From: Parafrankia elaeagni
GTDB lineage: Bacteria; Actinomycetota; Actinomycetes; Frankiales; Frankiaceae
NCBI RefSeq assembly: GCF_000374165.1
Contig: NZ_KB893756.1
Location: 100 to 36,850 of the forward strand
Length of the DNA stretch: 36,751 nucleotides
Direction of reading: 5' to 3'
Made by a program: the position numbers and the translations under genes. Below, piece after piece: positions 8,240 to 16,078 of this stretch. The notes under the pieces were generated by a model. The model worked only from the letters and a program-made list of their open reading frames with translations, had not been told where the DNA came from and made no database searches. Numbering within the stretch: position 1 is the stretch's first letter; each line of letters starts with the position of its first letter.

Positions 8240-8893
8240 ATGTGTGTGGCCAGCGAAGCCTTTACTGACGGAACGACACCGGTGCTCCCGTATGCGCTGG
8301 TGGCGGTCGAGGGAGCGGCGGGCTGCGGGAAGCGGGCCTTGGCGCGGTGGCTGGCCGCCCGCCCCGGGGCCGTGGGGCTCCGGCTCGCGCCGCGGACGTC
8401 CGCCGCACTCGAGGAGCTAGCCAGCCGCCTGACCGGGCCCGGCGGGCAGCGGGGCCGGGTGCCGGCGGACCTGCTGCACACCGCCAGCCTGGTCGAGTGC
8501 GCCGTCCAGTTCGAGTACGCGCGGGAGACCTTCGCCGGAGCCGATCTGGTCGTCGCGGACCGCTGGCTGCAGACCTGGGAGGTCTACTGCGGGGACCTCG
8601 GCGAGTATGCCGAGTGGTACCTGCAGATAGCCGCGCAGGTACCGGCCCCTGACGTCCTGCTCTACCTGCGGGTGTCGCCGCGGGTCGCCGCCGCGCGGCT
8701 GGCCCGCGTGCTGTGCCGCGACGAGGCGGCACTGCTGCACCACACCACCGTGCTCTGCGCCCGGTATGACGAGGTGATGTCAGGCGTCGACTGCGTGGTC
8801 GTCGACGCCGATCCGCCCGCGCCGGCGGTGCTGGCGCACGTCGCGGGCGTCCTGCGGGAGGCGGGCCTGGTCGCTCCGGTCACAGCGGAGTGA
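8240..8893 (+). CDS. Thymidylate-kinase-like P-loop protein, degenerate Walker A
   Basis: Paralogue of the divergent gene at 7434-8123. Shared signatures are VAVEG at the first strand, LVE-x-x-x-Q-x-x-Y, the block W-L-Q-T-W-E-V-Y-C-G (residues 109-118), GE-x-x-x-W, PD-x-LL-x-LRV and a C-terminal Y-x-(Q/E)-V-M. It keeps the Tmk-like DRW at 107-109, which its partner lacks, but its P-loop reads GAAGCGKR: Arg32 stands where Ser/Thr should hold the magnesium. Phosphotransfer may therefore be weak or absent. The ATG at 8240 is chosen because it opens the domain correctly; the ribosome binding site is poor and GTG 8246 is an alternative. The 116 bp between the two genes must carry both promoters; TTGCCG and CAGAAT 17 bp apart near 8173-8201 are a weak plus-strand candidate. 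The 3' end overlaps the converging P450 gene by 14 bp. Confidence 0.65.
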   Translation: MCVASEAFTDGTTPVLPYALVAVEGAAGCGKRALARWLAARPGAVGLRLAPRTSAALEELASRLTGPGGQRGRVPADLLHTASLVECAVQFEYARETFAGADLVVADRWLQTWEVYCGDLGEYAEWYLQIAAQVPAPDVLLYLRVSPRVAAARLARVLCRDEAALLHHTTVLCARYDEVMSGVDCVVVDADPPAPAVLAHVAGVLREAGLVAPVTAE

Positions 8894-10544
8894 AGCGCAC
8901 CGGCAGGGCGGCGAGGCTGCGGACCCAGACCGACGGGCGCCACTGCAGTGCCGCGGGCTCCACGGCGAGTTCCAGGCCTGGCAGGCGGTCGAGAAGCACC
9001 TCGACGGCGGTCGTCGCGATGGTCTCGGCGGCCATCTGCGCGGGGAACGGGCACCGGTGCTCGCCGTGCCCGAACGCCAGGTGCGCGTTGTTGCCCGCGG
9101 CCCGCCCGGACGGCTGCGGCCGTGCCCGCGGGTCCGCGTTGGCCGCCGAGAGCCCGAAGATCAGCAGGTCCCCGGCCCGGATCCAACGGCCGCCGAGCCG
9201 GACGTCCCGGCGCGCCCAGCGGGCGACGAGGTTCTGGATCGGCGGGTCGGCCCACAGCACCTCGGCCATCGCGCTGCCGATGCTGAGCCGGCCCCCGGAG
9301 AGATCCACCGCGAACCGGTCGTCGGTCAGCATGAGACGCAGGGTGTTGCCGATCCAGTCGGCGGTCGGGGCGTGGCCCGCGATCAGGGTCGCCATGACGT
9401 CCTCGACGATCTCGTCGTCGCCGAGGTCGGCCGGATGGCTGATCAGTGCCGAGACGGCGTCGTCGGCGGGCTGCGCGCGGCGGCGGCGGACGACCCGCAT
9501 CAGCATCGCGTGCACGTGCCGGCGGGCGTCCCGCGAACCCGTGCCGCCGCTGACGAGCAGCGTGAGGTCCCGGGCCAGCCCGGTCAGGTCGCTGTCCGGC
9601 AGGCCCCAGATGCCGGCGGTGACCATCGCCGGCAGCGGGCCGGCGTACTGGGTGATCAGCTCGGCCCGGCCGTTGCCGGCGACCGCGTCGATGAGGGTGT
9701 CGGCACCGCGGGTCGCCCGCGTCCGCAGCTCGTGCGGCTCGAACATGCCGAGCACGTCGCCGATCGCCTCCAGCCGGCGGGTGTGCGCCGGCCCGTCCAG
9801 GCTGCGCAGGGACGGCCGCTGGCCGACCACCGACTGCAGCGGCCAGCCCGCGGGGACGAGGTCCCAGGCGTTCCAGATCCGGCAGTCCCGCCCGAACAGC
9901 GCCGGGGTGCCGGCGACGTAGACCACCTCGCGGTAGCCGAGGACAAGCCAGGCCGGGATGTCCGCCTCCAGCAGGACCGGCGCGACCGGTCCCTGCTGGT
10001 CGCGCAGACGCCGGTAGAAGCCGGCGAGGTCGCTGCCGGGCCCGCCGCCCGGCAGCCGCACGGCCGCGCCGTGCGCGGGCCAGCGCTCACCGAAGTCGGA
10101 CCGGCCGGGTGTCTGGGCCCGTTCCCGGCCCCGGCCATCCTCTCCGGGCGGAGCGACCGGCGGGACCGGCGGGGCCGAGGGGGGGAGAGCCGGGACCGGG
10201 CTCCTGGTCACGGAGGGGCCGGCAGCCGGCCCGGCGACCGGTCGGGCCGGTGACCCGGTGCCGGGCCGGGCCGCGGGTCGGACCGCGGAACCCGCGGCGT
10301 TTCCCGGCGGGGGCGTCCGGGGCGGCGCCGGTGCACGGGTCGAGGTCGAGGTCGGGGTGGGGGTCGAGGTCGGGGTGGGGGTGGTCGGCGCGTCGGGCGC
10401 CGCCGTGCCGCCGCCGCGGCGGGTCGCCGGCTGCGGGCAGATCGCGCCGTACTGGCGTAGTGCGCCGTACTGGCGCGCGGCGCCGAGCGCGCGGGGCATG
10501 CCGCTCGCGCACGCCCCGAGCTGGCGGGGATGGGGATGGGTCAT
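8880..10544 (-). CDS. Cytochrome P450 b of conservon 1, ExxR-less (CYP157-like)
   Basis: P450-fold protein, last gene of conservon 1. The haem-binding loop is clear: FGHGEHRCPFPAQ with Cys498 as axial ligand. The I-helix segment reads AGHAPTADWIG. The K-helix motif ExxR, otherwise nearly universal, is replaced by EVLW at 428-431: Glu is kept but Arg is Trp. Loss of ExxR is the known mark of the CYP157 family, whose members sit in Streptomyces conservons. Residues 1-150 are a Pro/Thr/Ala/Gly-rich disordered extension with TPTPTST repeats, so the catalytic part is about 400 residues, a normal bacterial P450 size. The start ATG has GGAG seven bases upstream and lies 58 bp after the stop of the first P450, so co-transcription is likely. 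No ferredoxin or reductase gene is nearby. The substrate is unknown. Confidence 0.88.
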   Translation of the reverse strand: MTHPHPRQLGACASGMPRALGAARQYGALRQYGAICPQPATRRGGGTAAPDAPTTPTPTSTPTPTSTSTRAPAPPRTPPPGNAAGSAVRPAARPGTGSPARPVAGPAAGPSVTRSPVPALPPSAPPVPPVAPPGEDGRGRERAQTPGRSDFGERWPAHGAAVRLPGGGPGSDLAGFYRRLRDQQGPVAPVLLEADIPAWLVLGYREVVYVAGTPALFGRDCRIWNAWDLVPAGWPLQSVVGQRPSLRSLDGPAHTRRLEAIGDVLGMFEPHELRTRATRGADTLIDAVAGNGRAELITQYAGPLPAMVTAGIWGLPDSDLTGLARDLTLLVSGGTGSRDARRHVHAMLMRVVRRRRAQPADDAVSALISHPADLGDDEIVEDVMATLIAGHAPTADWIGNTLRLMLTDDRFAVDLSGGRLSIGSAMAEVLWADPPIQNLVARWARRDVRLGGRWIRAGDLLIFGLSAANADPRARPQPSGRAAGNNAHLAFGHGEHRCPFPAQMAAETIATTAVEVLLDRLPGLELAVEPAALQWRPSVWVRSLAALPVRFTPL

Positions 10545-10602
10545 GTGCAGTCTCCGGCCTGGGTTCAGCGTGGTGCCGCAGCGGCGCGGCCGGTCGCGGT
10601 CG

Positions 10603-12048
10603 TCAAACGGGGCTGAACCGCACTGGCAGGGCTGTCAGGGCCCGGTTCCAGGCGGTGCGCCGCCAGACCAGCGCCTCGGCCGGGACGGCGAGCCGGATGT
10701 TGGGCAGTCGGTCGAGGAGAACTTCGATCGCGGTCCGGGTGATGACCTCGGCGATCTCCTGCGCGGGGTAGGGGCAGCGGTGGGCGCCGTGCCCGAAGGA
10801 GAGGTGGGCGCTGTTGGTGCCGGTTCCGGTGACCCGCGGGTCGGAGTTCGCCGCCGCCAGGCCGAGAGCGATCATGTCGCCGGCCTGGATGTGCTGCCCG
10901 CCGAGCTGGATGTCGCGGGCGGCCCAGCGGCCCGCGGCCACCTGCACCGGGGTGTCCTCCCAGAGGACCTGGGTGAGTGCCTGCATGACGCTGCGTCGGC
11001 CGCCGGACAGCTCCAGGGCGAACGATCCGTCGGTCAGCAGCAGGCGCAGCGAGGTGCCGATCCAGGCCGTCACCGTGCGCATCCCGAGGCCGAGGACGAC
11101 CGCCAGATCCTCGACGATCTCGTCGTCGGTCAGTTCCTCGGGGTGGTCGACCAGGGTGGAGATGATGTCGTCGGAGGGCTCGTCGATCCGGTCGGCGAGC
11201 AGGCCGCGCAGCCGATCGAGAAGCCGGCGGTGGCCGCGGACGGCGTCCGAGCGGTTGTCGACCAGGGCCACCAGATCATCGGCGATCTCGTCGGCACCGA
11301 GATCGTCCGGCCCGCACAGCGACGCCAGCGCGAGCGCGGGCACCTGATGCGCGAAGGCGGAGATCAGGTCGGCCGAGCCGGTTCCGGCGAACTCGTCGAT
11401 CACACTGTCCGTGACCGCCTCCGCGCGGGCCCTGAGGAGGAAGACGTCCACGTCGCTGAGGACGTCGTTGATCGCCCGGTACCGGCGCCGGTGCTCGTCG
11501 CCGTCGGTGTGCAGCAGCGACGGGCGCCGCCCGGCCCCGGGCAGCGGCGCCCAGTCGGGCGAGACGGGCCCGCGGCGGGCCCGGTGCCGCGGGTCGCAGG
11601 TGAAGATCTCCGGGCTGCTCAGCACGAAGTGCAGCTCCCGGTAGCCCAGGACCAGCCAGGCCGGCCGGTTGCCGTCCAGCGACACCTGCACGATCGGGCT
11701 GGGCGCGCGCCGCGGGTCGCGGTTCCCGTCCCGCCGGCCGTCCCTGGGCGGGTCGCGGCGTTGCTCGCGAGACTGATCCGGCCGCGCCTGGTCGTGACGG
11801 GCCCGGTCGCCGCGGGGCCGGTCCTGACGCGGCTGGTCGTGACGGGGCTGGTCGTGGCGCGGCTGGTCGTGACGGGGCTGGTCCGGCCGCAGGTCGCGCT
11901 GCAGGCCCTGCTGCCCGTCGCGCTGGGTGGTGCGCGGCGCCCGGACGGGGCAGCGCCGCGCCTGGGGCACGTCCGCGAGGGCCTGGGTGGTGGCGGGCCC
12001 GCCGGTTTCCGGCCGGGCTCGGCCACCCGGGTCGAGCATCGTGCTCAT
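10603..12048 (-). CDS. Cytochrome P450 a of conservon 1, ExxR-less (CYP157-like)
   Basis: Second P450-fold protein, 481 residues. The haem loop is FGHGAHRCPYPAQ with Cys425. The K-helix motif is fully lost: QVLW at 360-363 replaces both Glu and Arg of ExxR. The I-helix is also unusual (LGLGMRTVTAWIG) and lacks the normal acidic-Thr pair. Residues 1-110 form an extension with a DQPRH repeat, charged and presumably disordered. The start is ATG at 12048, which overlaps the stop of the GTPase gene by ATGA and has GGAGG six bases upstream; a longer open frame exists upstream but would be antifamily and overlap the GTPase. Translational coupling to the GTPase suggests that the P450 is a stoichiometric partner of the conservon. 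It resembles the downstream P450 through most of its length, so the pair may be an old duplication. Confidence 0.9.
   Translation of the reverse strand: MSTMLDPGGRARPETGGPATTQALADVPQARRCPVRAPRTTQRDGQQGLQRDLRPDQPRHDQPRHDQPRHDQPRQDRPRGDRARHDQARPDQSREQRRDPPRDGRRDGNRDPRRAPSPIVQVSLDGNRPAWLVLGYRELHFVLSSPEIFTCDPRHRARRGPVSPDWAPLPGAGRRPSLLHTDGDEHRRRYRAINDVLSDVDVFLLRARAEAVTDSVIDEFAGTGSADLISAFAHQVPALALASLCGPDDLGADEIADDLVALVDNRSDAVRGHRRLLDRLRGLLADRIDEPSDDIISTLVDHPEELTDDEIVEDLAVVLGLGMRTVTAWIGTSLRLLLTDGSFALELSGGRRSVMQALTQVLWEDTPVQVAAGRWAARDIQLGGQHIQAGDMIALGLAAANSDPRVTGTGTNSAHLSFGHGAHRCPYPAQEIAEVITRTAIEVLLDRLPNIRLAVPAEALVWRRTAWNRALTALPVRFSPV
11773..11885. repeat. 15-bp period tandem repeat in the first P450 gene
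   Basis: About seven degenerate copies of a ctggtcgtgacgggg-like unit run in frame and encode DQPRH and variants. The copies nearest the 5' end of the gene are almost identical, and those further on have diverged. Confidence 0.75.
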
Positions 12049-12653
12049 GATGCCTCCTTGCGGGCGGAGGCCTGGTCGTAGAGGTGCCGCACCAGGGTGA
12101 TCAGCACGTCCTTGCTGGACGAGCGGTGCCGCGCGTCGCAGTCGATGATGGGCACGTCGGGGGAGAGGGAGAGCGCCTCGCGCAGGTCGTCCAGCGAGTG
12201 CTCGGGCTCCCCGAAGTTGTTCCGGGCCACGATGAACGGCATCCGGTGGTGTTCCAGCCGGTCGATTGCATACCACGAGTCGGAGACCCGTCTGGTGTCG
12301 ACCAGGACCACCGCGCCGAGGGTGCCGGCGAACAGGCGGTCCCACAGGAACCAGAAGCGTTCCTGCCCCGGGGCGCCGAACAGGTAGAGCACCATCTGCG
12401 CGTCGAGACTGATCCGTCCGAAGTCGAACGCGACGGTGGTGGTGTTCTTCTCCTCCACGGCGCCGGTGTCGTCGATGCCGACGCCGGCCTCGGTCATGAC
12501 CTCCTCGGTGCTCAGCGGGCGGATCTCACTGACGGAGCGGACCATGGTGGTCTTGCCCACGCCGAATCCGCCGACGATCACGATCTTGACGCCGTCCTTG
12601 GCCGTGGTCTGCAGCGGTGGCCGGGCGACAGGCTCAGAGCTTCTGGAGTCCAA
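12045..12653 (-). CDS. cvnD: Conservon 1 Ras-like GTPase (CvnD)
   Basis: Small GTPase of the conservon/MglA-like group, thought to work as the switch of a membrane complex with CvnA-C. The G1 P-loop is GGFGVGKTT (residues 28-36). The G3 region reads FGAPGQERFWFLWD, a variant of the DxxGQE switch II with Ala-Pro. The G4 NKxD motif is altered to NNFG, as usual in this family. The length of 202 residues is normal. The TTG start at 12653 gives MDSRSSEP, which resembles other CvnD N-termini, and overlaps the end of the DUF742 gene by 20 bases; AGG seven bases upstream is an acceptable ribosome binding site. The stop overlaps the P450 start, so the two are translationally coupled. Confidence 0.93.
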   Translation of the reverse strand: MDSRSSEPVARPPLQTTAKDGVKIVIVGGFGVGKTTMVRSVSEIRPLSTEEVMTEAGVGIDDTGAVEEKNTTTVAFDFGRISLDAQMVLYLFGAPGQERFWFLWDRLFAGTLGAVVLVDTRRVSDSWYAIDRLEHHRMPFIVARNNFGEPEHSLDDLREALSLSPDVPIIDCDARHRSSSKDVLITLVRHLYDQASARKEAS

Positions 12654-12993
12654 CGAGCACCTGCTTCAGGAACGCGGGATCGGGAAGTTGCAAGGGGTCG
12701 GTCGGGCTGGTCGGGTGGCTCGCGAAGATCAGGCCCCGCTCCAGCAGATCGGAGAGAAGGATCTTCACGATGCTCACGGGGAGCTTGAGGTCCGCCGAGA
12801 GCTCCACCACAGCGGTCGGGGCGCGGCACACCCGCAGGATCCGGACATGCTCGGACTGCATGCCGGGTACGGGGTCCGCCCGGCTGGTGACGAGGGTGAC
12901 GAGGTCGAAAGCGTTGTGGCCGACCCGGCTGCGACCGCCGGTGAGCGTGTAGAGCCGGTCCGGGTCCTCACTGTCGACGAGCCGACGGATCAC
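12634..12993 (-). CDS. cvnC: Conservon 1 DUF742 protein (CvnC)
   Basis: DUF742 family protein of 119 residues, a winged-helix-like partner protein of conservons whose exact role is not known. The family features are an N-terminal RLYTLTGGRSR, central ELSADLKLPVSIVKILLSDL (helix-turn-helix-like) and a C-terminal VLVGLQKL. The start is GTG at 12993, overlapping the roadblock stop as GTGA; the much longer open frame upstream is only the shadow of the roadblock gene. It shares the same order and overlaps as conservons described in Streptomyces coelicolor. Confidence 0.92.
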   Translation of the reverse strand: MIRRLVDSEDPDRLYTLTGGRSRVGHNAFDLVTLVTSRADPVPGMQSEHVRILRVCRAPTAVVELSADLKLPVSIVKILLSDLLERGLIFASHPTSPTDPLQLPDPAFLKQVLVGLQKL

Positions 12994-13409
12994 GGCTGTC
13001 GCACGGACTGGACGGGGTCGCGCGGTGCCGCGCTGAGGTACTCGCCGATCTGTTCGACCAGCTCGCTCATGTTGTGGCCGATGATGCCGGCGTCCGCGTC
13101 GTCGGTCGCCACCACGGCCAGGTGGGCGCCCTGGCCGGCATCGACGATGAACAGCAGCCCGCCGTGGAACTCGGTCATCGACTGCCGGACGCCCCCGGTG
13201 CCGTCGCCGAACTCGATGGACGCTCCGTGCGCCAGGCTCTGGATGCCGGAGGCGATCGCGGAGAGCTGGTCGGCCTGGTCGATGCTCAGGCCCGCCGACC
13301 GGCACAGCTTGAGCCCGTCCCGGGAGAGCACCAGGGCGTGGTGGGTCCCGGGGGTACGCGCCAGGAGATTCTCCAGCAGCCAGTCAAGGTCGCTCTCAGT
13401 GGTATTCAT
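12990..13409 (-). CDS. cvnB: Conservon 1 roadblock/LC7 protein (CvnB)
   Basis: Roadblock/LC7 domain protein of 139 residues, expected to dimerise and to regulate or anchor the GTPase CvnD, as MglB does for MglA. It begins with DLDWLLENLLARTPGTHHALVLSRDG and continues with LSAIASGIQSLAHGAS and GGLLFIVDAGQGAHLAVVA, all typical of the actinobacterial family. The start ATG at 13409 fits the family N-terminus exactly although no clear ribosome binding site precedes it. It lies 113 bp after the cvnA stop and overlaps cvnC by four bases. Confidence 0.93.
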   Translation of the reverse strand: MNTTESDLDWLLENLLARTPGTHHALVLSRDGLKLCRSAGLSIDQADQLSAIASGIQSLAHGASIEFGDGTGGVRQSMTEFHGGLLFIVDAGQGAHLAVVATDDADAGIIGHNMSELVEQIGEYLSAAPRDPVQSVRQP

Positions 13410-13522
13410 CGGGATTGCGGGGCGCCGTGCGGTGGGCCCGCCCGGCCTGCCCCTGCCTCCAATCGGGTCGTCCAGTGCTGGTCTGGTCGTTCTGGGAAGC
13501 CCTGGTCGTTCGTCCGGCGCCA

Positions 13523-16078
13523 CTACCGGCCTGCCGGGACGTCGTCGCCGTCGTCGCGGCGGGGCCTCCTCGGCCGGCCCGCCCGCGCCGGCCCCGGGCG
13601 CGGGACGGCTGCCCGCCCGTCGCGTCCGGTGCCGCGGGAGGTCGGTGCGGCTGCCGGGACCGCCGCGTCCCGCGGTCCGTCCTGCGCCGCGCCGCTGCCC
13701 GCGGCCGAGCTCTTTCGGGTGCCCGTGGCCCGGCCGGTGCTGGTGCCCGCGGCCCCGTCCGTTCCTGCGGTGCTGTCGGTCTCCGCGGTGCTGGTGGAGC
13801 GCACGGTGCTGGTGGAGCGCACGGTGCTGCCGGAACCCGGCTCGGTGCCGCCCGCGGCCGGTACGGCCTGGGCGGCGGAGGTGCCGTGGCCAGTGGGCTC
13901 GACGCCGTCCTCCGGCTCGGCGTGGTTCGGCTCGTCCATGATCGGTGCGGGCTCGGGCGTCGGTGTGGGCGCTGCGGCAGGGGGAGGGGCCAGGGCGAGG
14001 GCGGGGGGAGGCGCCAGCGCGAGTGCCCGAACGGTGGATGTCGCGGCTGGCGCTGTGCCGGCGCCGGGTTCGGCTGTGGGCGCGGGTGTGGTGTCGTCCG
14101 GGCCGCTGCCGGCTGCTGCCGGCTCGACGGGTGCCGCCTCGACGGGTGCCGCCTTGACGGGTGCGGGCAGGCCGGCGGCCTCGCCGGCTGATGCGGTGAA
14201 CGGAGTCGTCGGTGCCGGGGTCACGGGCGATGACGCCGTCGGTACCGGGGTCAGGGGCGACGGGGCTGAGGCGGACTCCGCCGACGCGGGAGCCGGGGGG
14301 GCGGGCGTTGTCCGGGTGCTGGCGGATCCCGCCGGGCGCATTGCCCGGCGGAACGCCGCGAAGTTCGCGATGGAGCTGCGGCGGGCCCGGTGCGAGCGTG
14401 GACGGGTGGTCGTCGGCGCGGCGGCCCGGCTGGTGCTGGCGGTGAGCGACTGGCCGCGGGCCCGCTTGGGCAGGGTGATCCGCGCGGTCACGGCGCCCGC
14501 GTCCACGGCACCGAGCCCGCCGACGGCGCGCAGCGTGCCGGTCATCGCGAACGTTCCCGCGGTGCCGAGATCGGCGGTGGTGGAGACGTCCCCGTCCAGA
14601 GTGCGGCGGGGCGTGCCCTGGACGTCCGGCGGCAGGTTCCTGGAGGTGCCGCGGTGCTGGAACGCGCCGTGTCCGCGGGCCGGCAGGGATCCCTCGGCCG
14701 TCGCGGCGAACGGCCGGTCGGTCCGCTCGGGCTGGTCGAACCGGTTGGGCTGGTCGGTCCGGTCCGCCCGGTCGGAACGCCGTGGCGGGAGGCCGAGGCC
14801 GCGCAGGTCGGCTCCGCCCGCCGGCCCTGTGCGCGGGACGAGAGTGCTCGCCGCCGCGGCGGGCGCGGGCGGCAGGGCCCGCGGGGACCTGGCCGTGACG
14901 GCGGTGCGCAGGCCGGTGGTGGTCGCGTCGGTCGTGTCCGCGAGCGCGGGCGGGGGCTCCACGGAGCGCGGGGCGGTGATGAGCTGGCGCGGGATCATCA
15001 GGATGACCCCGGTGCCGCCCCGGGACGAAGGACGGAAGGACACGGTCAGGCCGTGCTTGCGGGCGAGGACGCCGACCACGGCCAGTCCCAGGCGGGTGCC
15101 GGAGAGGGTGGTGAGGTCGAGTGCCTCCGCGGAGACCGCGCGCTCGGCTCGGGCCAGTGCCGCCTGCCCCATGACCAGTCCGCCGTCCTCGATCGTGATG
15201 ACGACGCCGGTCTGCACCTCCTCGACGTAGACGTGCACTTCCTCGGAGGGCGGGGAGAAACTGGTGGCGTTGTCCATGAGTTCGGCCAGCGCATGCATGA
15301 CGCCCTCGGCGGCATAGCCGACCACAGCCACCGTGCTGGTCGAGTGCAGCCGGATCCGCTGGTAGGCGCTGATCCGTCCCATCGCCCCGCGCAGGATGCT
15401 CTCCATGACGATCGGTTTCGTCCACCGGCGGCCGGAGCGCCCGCCGGTGAGCACCGCGATGCTGTCCGCGAGCCGGCTGGCCTGGGCGGTGAGGTGATCG
15501 AGCCGCAGCAGGTCGCCGAGTACCTCCTCGCTGTGCCGCTCCTCCATCGCGCGCAGGTCGGCCAGCATGCTGGTGCTCAGCGCCTGCATGCGTCCGGCGG
15601 CGCTCGCGCAGGCCGCCATCGCGGCGGACCGCATGCGTTCGCCGCGGCTGACCTCCTCGGCCACTGTGCGCAGGATGTGCAGGTGGGCCTCGTCCGTGCC
15701 GCGCGGCGCCTCGGCGAGGGCTGTCTGGACTGTGGTGCCCTCGCGCAGACGGGTGACGACGAGGGGAAGGACTTCGCGGGAAAGGCGCTCGGTGTGTGCG
15801 GACGAGGTCCTGACCCGTGACTCGAGGGTGACGATCCGGTTACGCAGCTCGCGGGCGAGCTGGCGGTTGCGGACGGCCATGACGGTTGCCAGCCCGACGA
15901 TCATGGCGGCGACGCAGGCGCAGAACAGCACCGGTCCGCGCGCCCCGGCGGGCGAGGAGGCGGCAGTGGCGAGGCCGATGAGCATCACGGCCAGGACCGC
16001 CGCGACCGGCGGCCCGATCAGCTCACGCGCGGTCGGTGGCCGCTGCACCTGATGACGAGCGATTGCGTGTTCTGACAT
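13523..16078 (-). CDS. cvnA: Conservon 1 membrane histidine-kinase-like protein (CvnA)
   Basis: Membrane-bound sensor of the conservon. Two membrane helices (about 21-40 and 49-69) enclose only a short outside loop (SSPAGARG), so it is unlikely to sense a ligand with a large external domain. A helical region follows, then RLDHL at 192-196 in the DHp-like segment, where His195 is the candidate phosphoacceptor. The ATPase domain has an N-box ELMDNATSFSPP (266-277), a G1 box reduced to EDGG (297-300), and GTRLGL (327-332). The normal DxGxG is incomplete, so kinase activity is uncertain. Residues 370-851 are a very long, Pro/Ala/Thr-rich tail, with several in-frame repeats, that has no domain. 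The ATG at 16078 has GAGGA seven bases upstream. It is the first gene of a six-gene operon. Confidence 0.9.
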   Translation of the reverse strand: MSEHAIARHQVQRPPTARELIGPPVAAVLAVMLIGLATAASSPAGARGPVLFCACVAAMIVGLATVMAVRNRQLARELRNRIVTLESRVRTSSAHTERLSREVLPLVVTRLREGTTVQTALAEAPRGTDEAHLHILRTVAEEVSRGERMRSAAMAACASAAGRMQALSTSMLADLRAMEERHSEEVLGDLLRLDHLTAQASRLADSIAVLTGGRSGRRWTKPIVMESILRGAMGRISAYQRIRLHSTSTVAVVGYAAEGVMHALAELMDNATSFSPPSEEVHVYVEEVQTGVVITIEDGGLVMGQAALARAERAVSAEALDLTTLSGTRLGLAVVGVLARKHGLTVSFRPSSRGGTGVILMIPRQLITAPRSVEPPPALADTTDATTTGLRTAVTARSPRALPPAPAAAASTLVPRTGPAGGADLRGLGLPPRRSDRADRTDQPNRFDQPERTDRPFAATAEGSLPARGHGAFQHRGTSRNLPPDVQGTPRRTLDGDVSTTADLGTAGTFAMTGTLRAVGGLGAVDAGAVTARITLPKRARGQSLTASTSRAAAPTTTRPRSHRARRSSIANFAAFRRAMRPAGSASTRTTPAPPAPASAESASAPSPLTPVPTASSPVTPAPTTPFTASAGEAAGLPAPVKAAPVEAAPVEPAAAGSGPDDTTPAPTAEPGAGTAPAATSTVRALALAPPPALALAPPPAAAPTPTPEPAPIMDEPNHAEPEDGVEPTGHGTSAAQAVPAAGGTEPGSGSTVRSTSTVRSTSTAETDSTAGTDGAAGTSTGRATGTRKSSAAGSGAAQDGPRDAAVPAAAPTSRGTGRDGRAAVPRPGPARAGRPRRPRRDDGDDVPAGR
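13788..13823. repeat. Two exact 18-bp tandem units in cvnA of conservon 1
   Basis: The unit gtgctggtggagcgcacg occurs twice in tandem and a third copy begins. It encodes STSTVR repeats in the disordered tail, and the frame is kept. Confidence 0.8.
14123..14167. repeat. Three 15-bp tandem units in cvnA of conservon 1
   Basis: Units of ctcgacgggtgccgc, the last one slightly changed, encode AAPVE-type repeats in the disordered tail. Confidence 0.8.

Noticed and set aside
10603-12345. Longer open frame for the first P450, starting at 12345
   Set aside because: The extra 99 residues are a shadow of the GTPase gene; the ATG at 12048 overlaps the GTPase stop by ATGA and has a good ribosome binding site.
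12634-13305. Longer open frame for the DUF742 protein of conservon 1
   Set aside because: The upstream part is the Arg-rich shadow of the roadblock gene; GTG at 12993 gives the usual family N-terminus.
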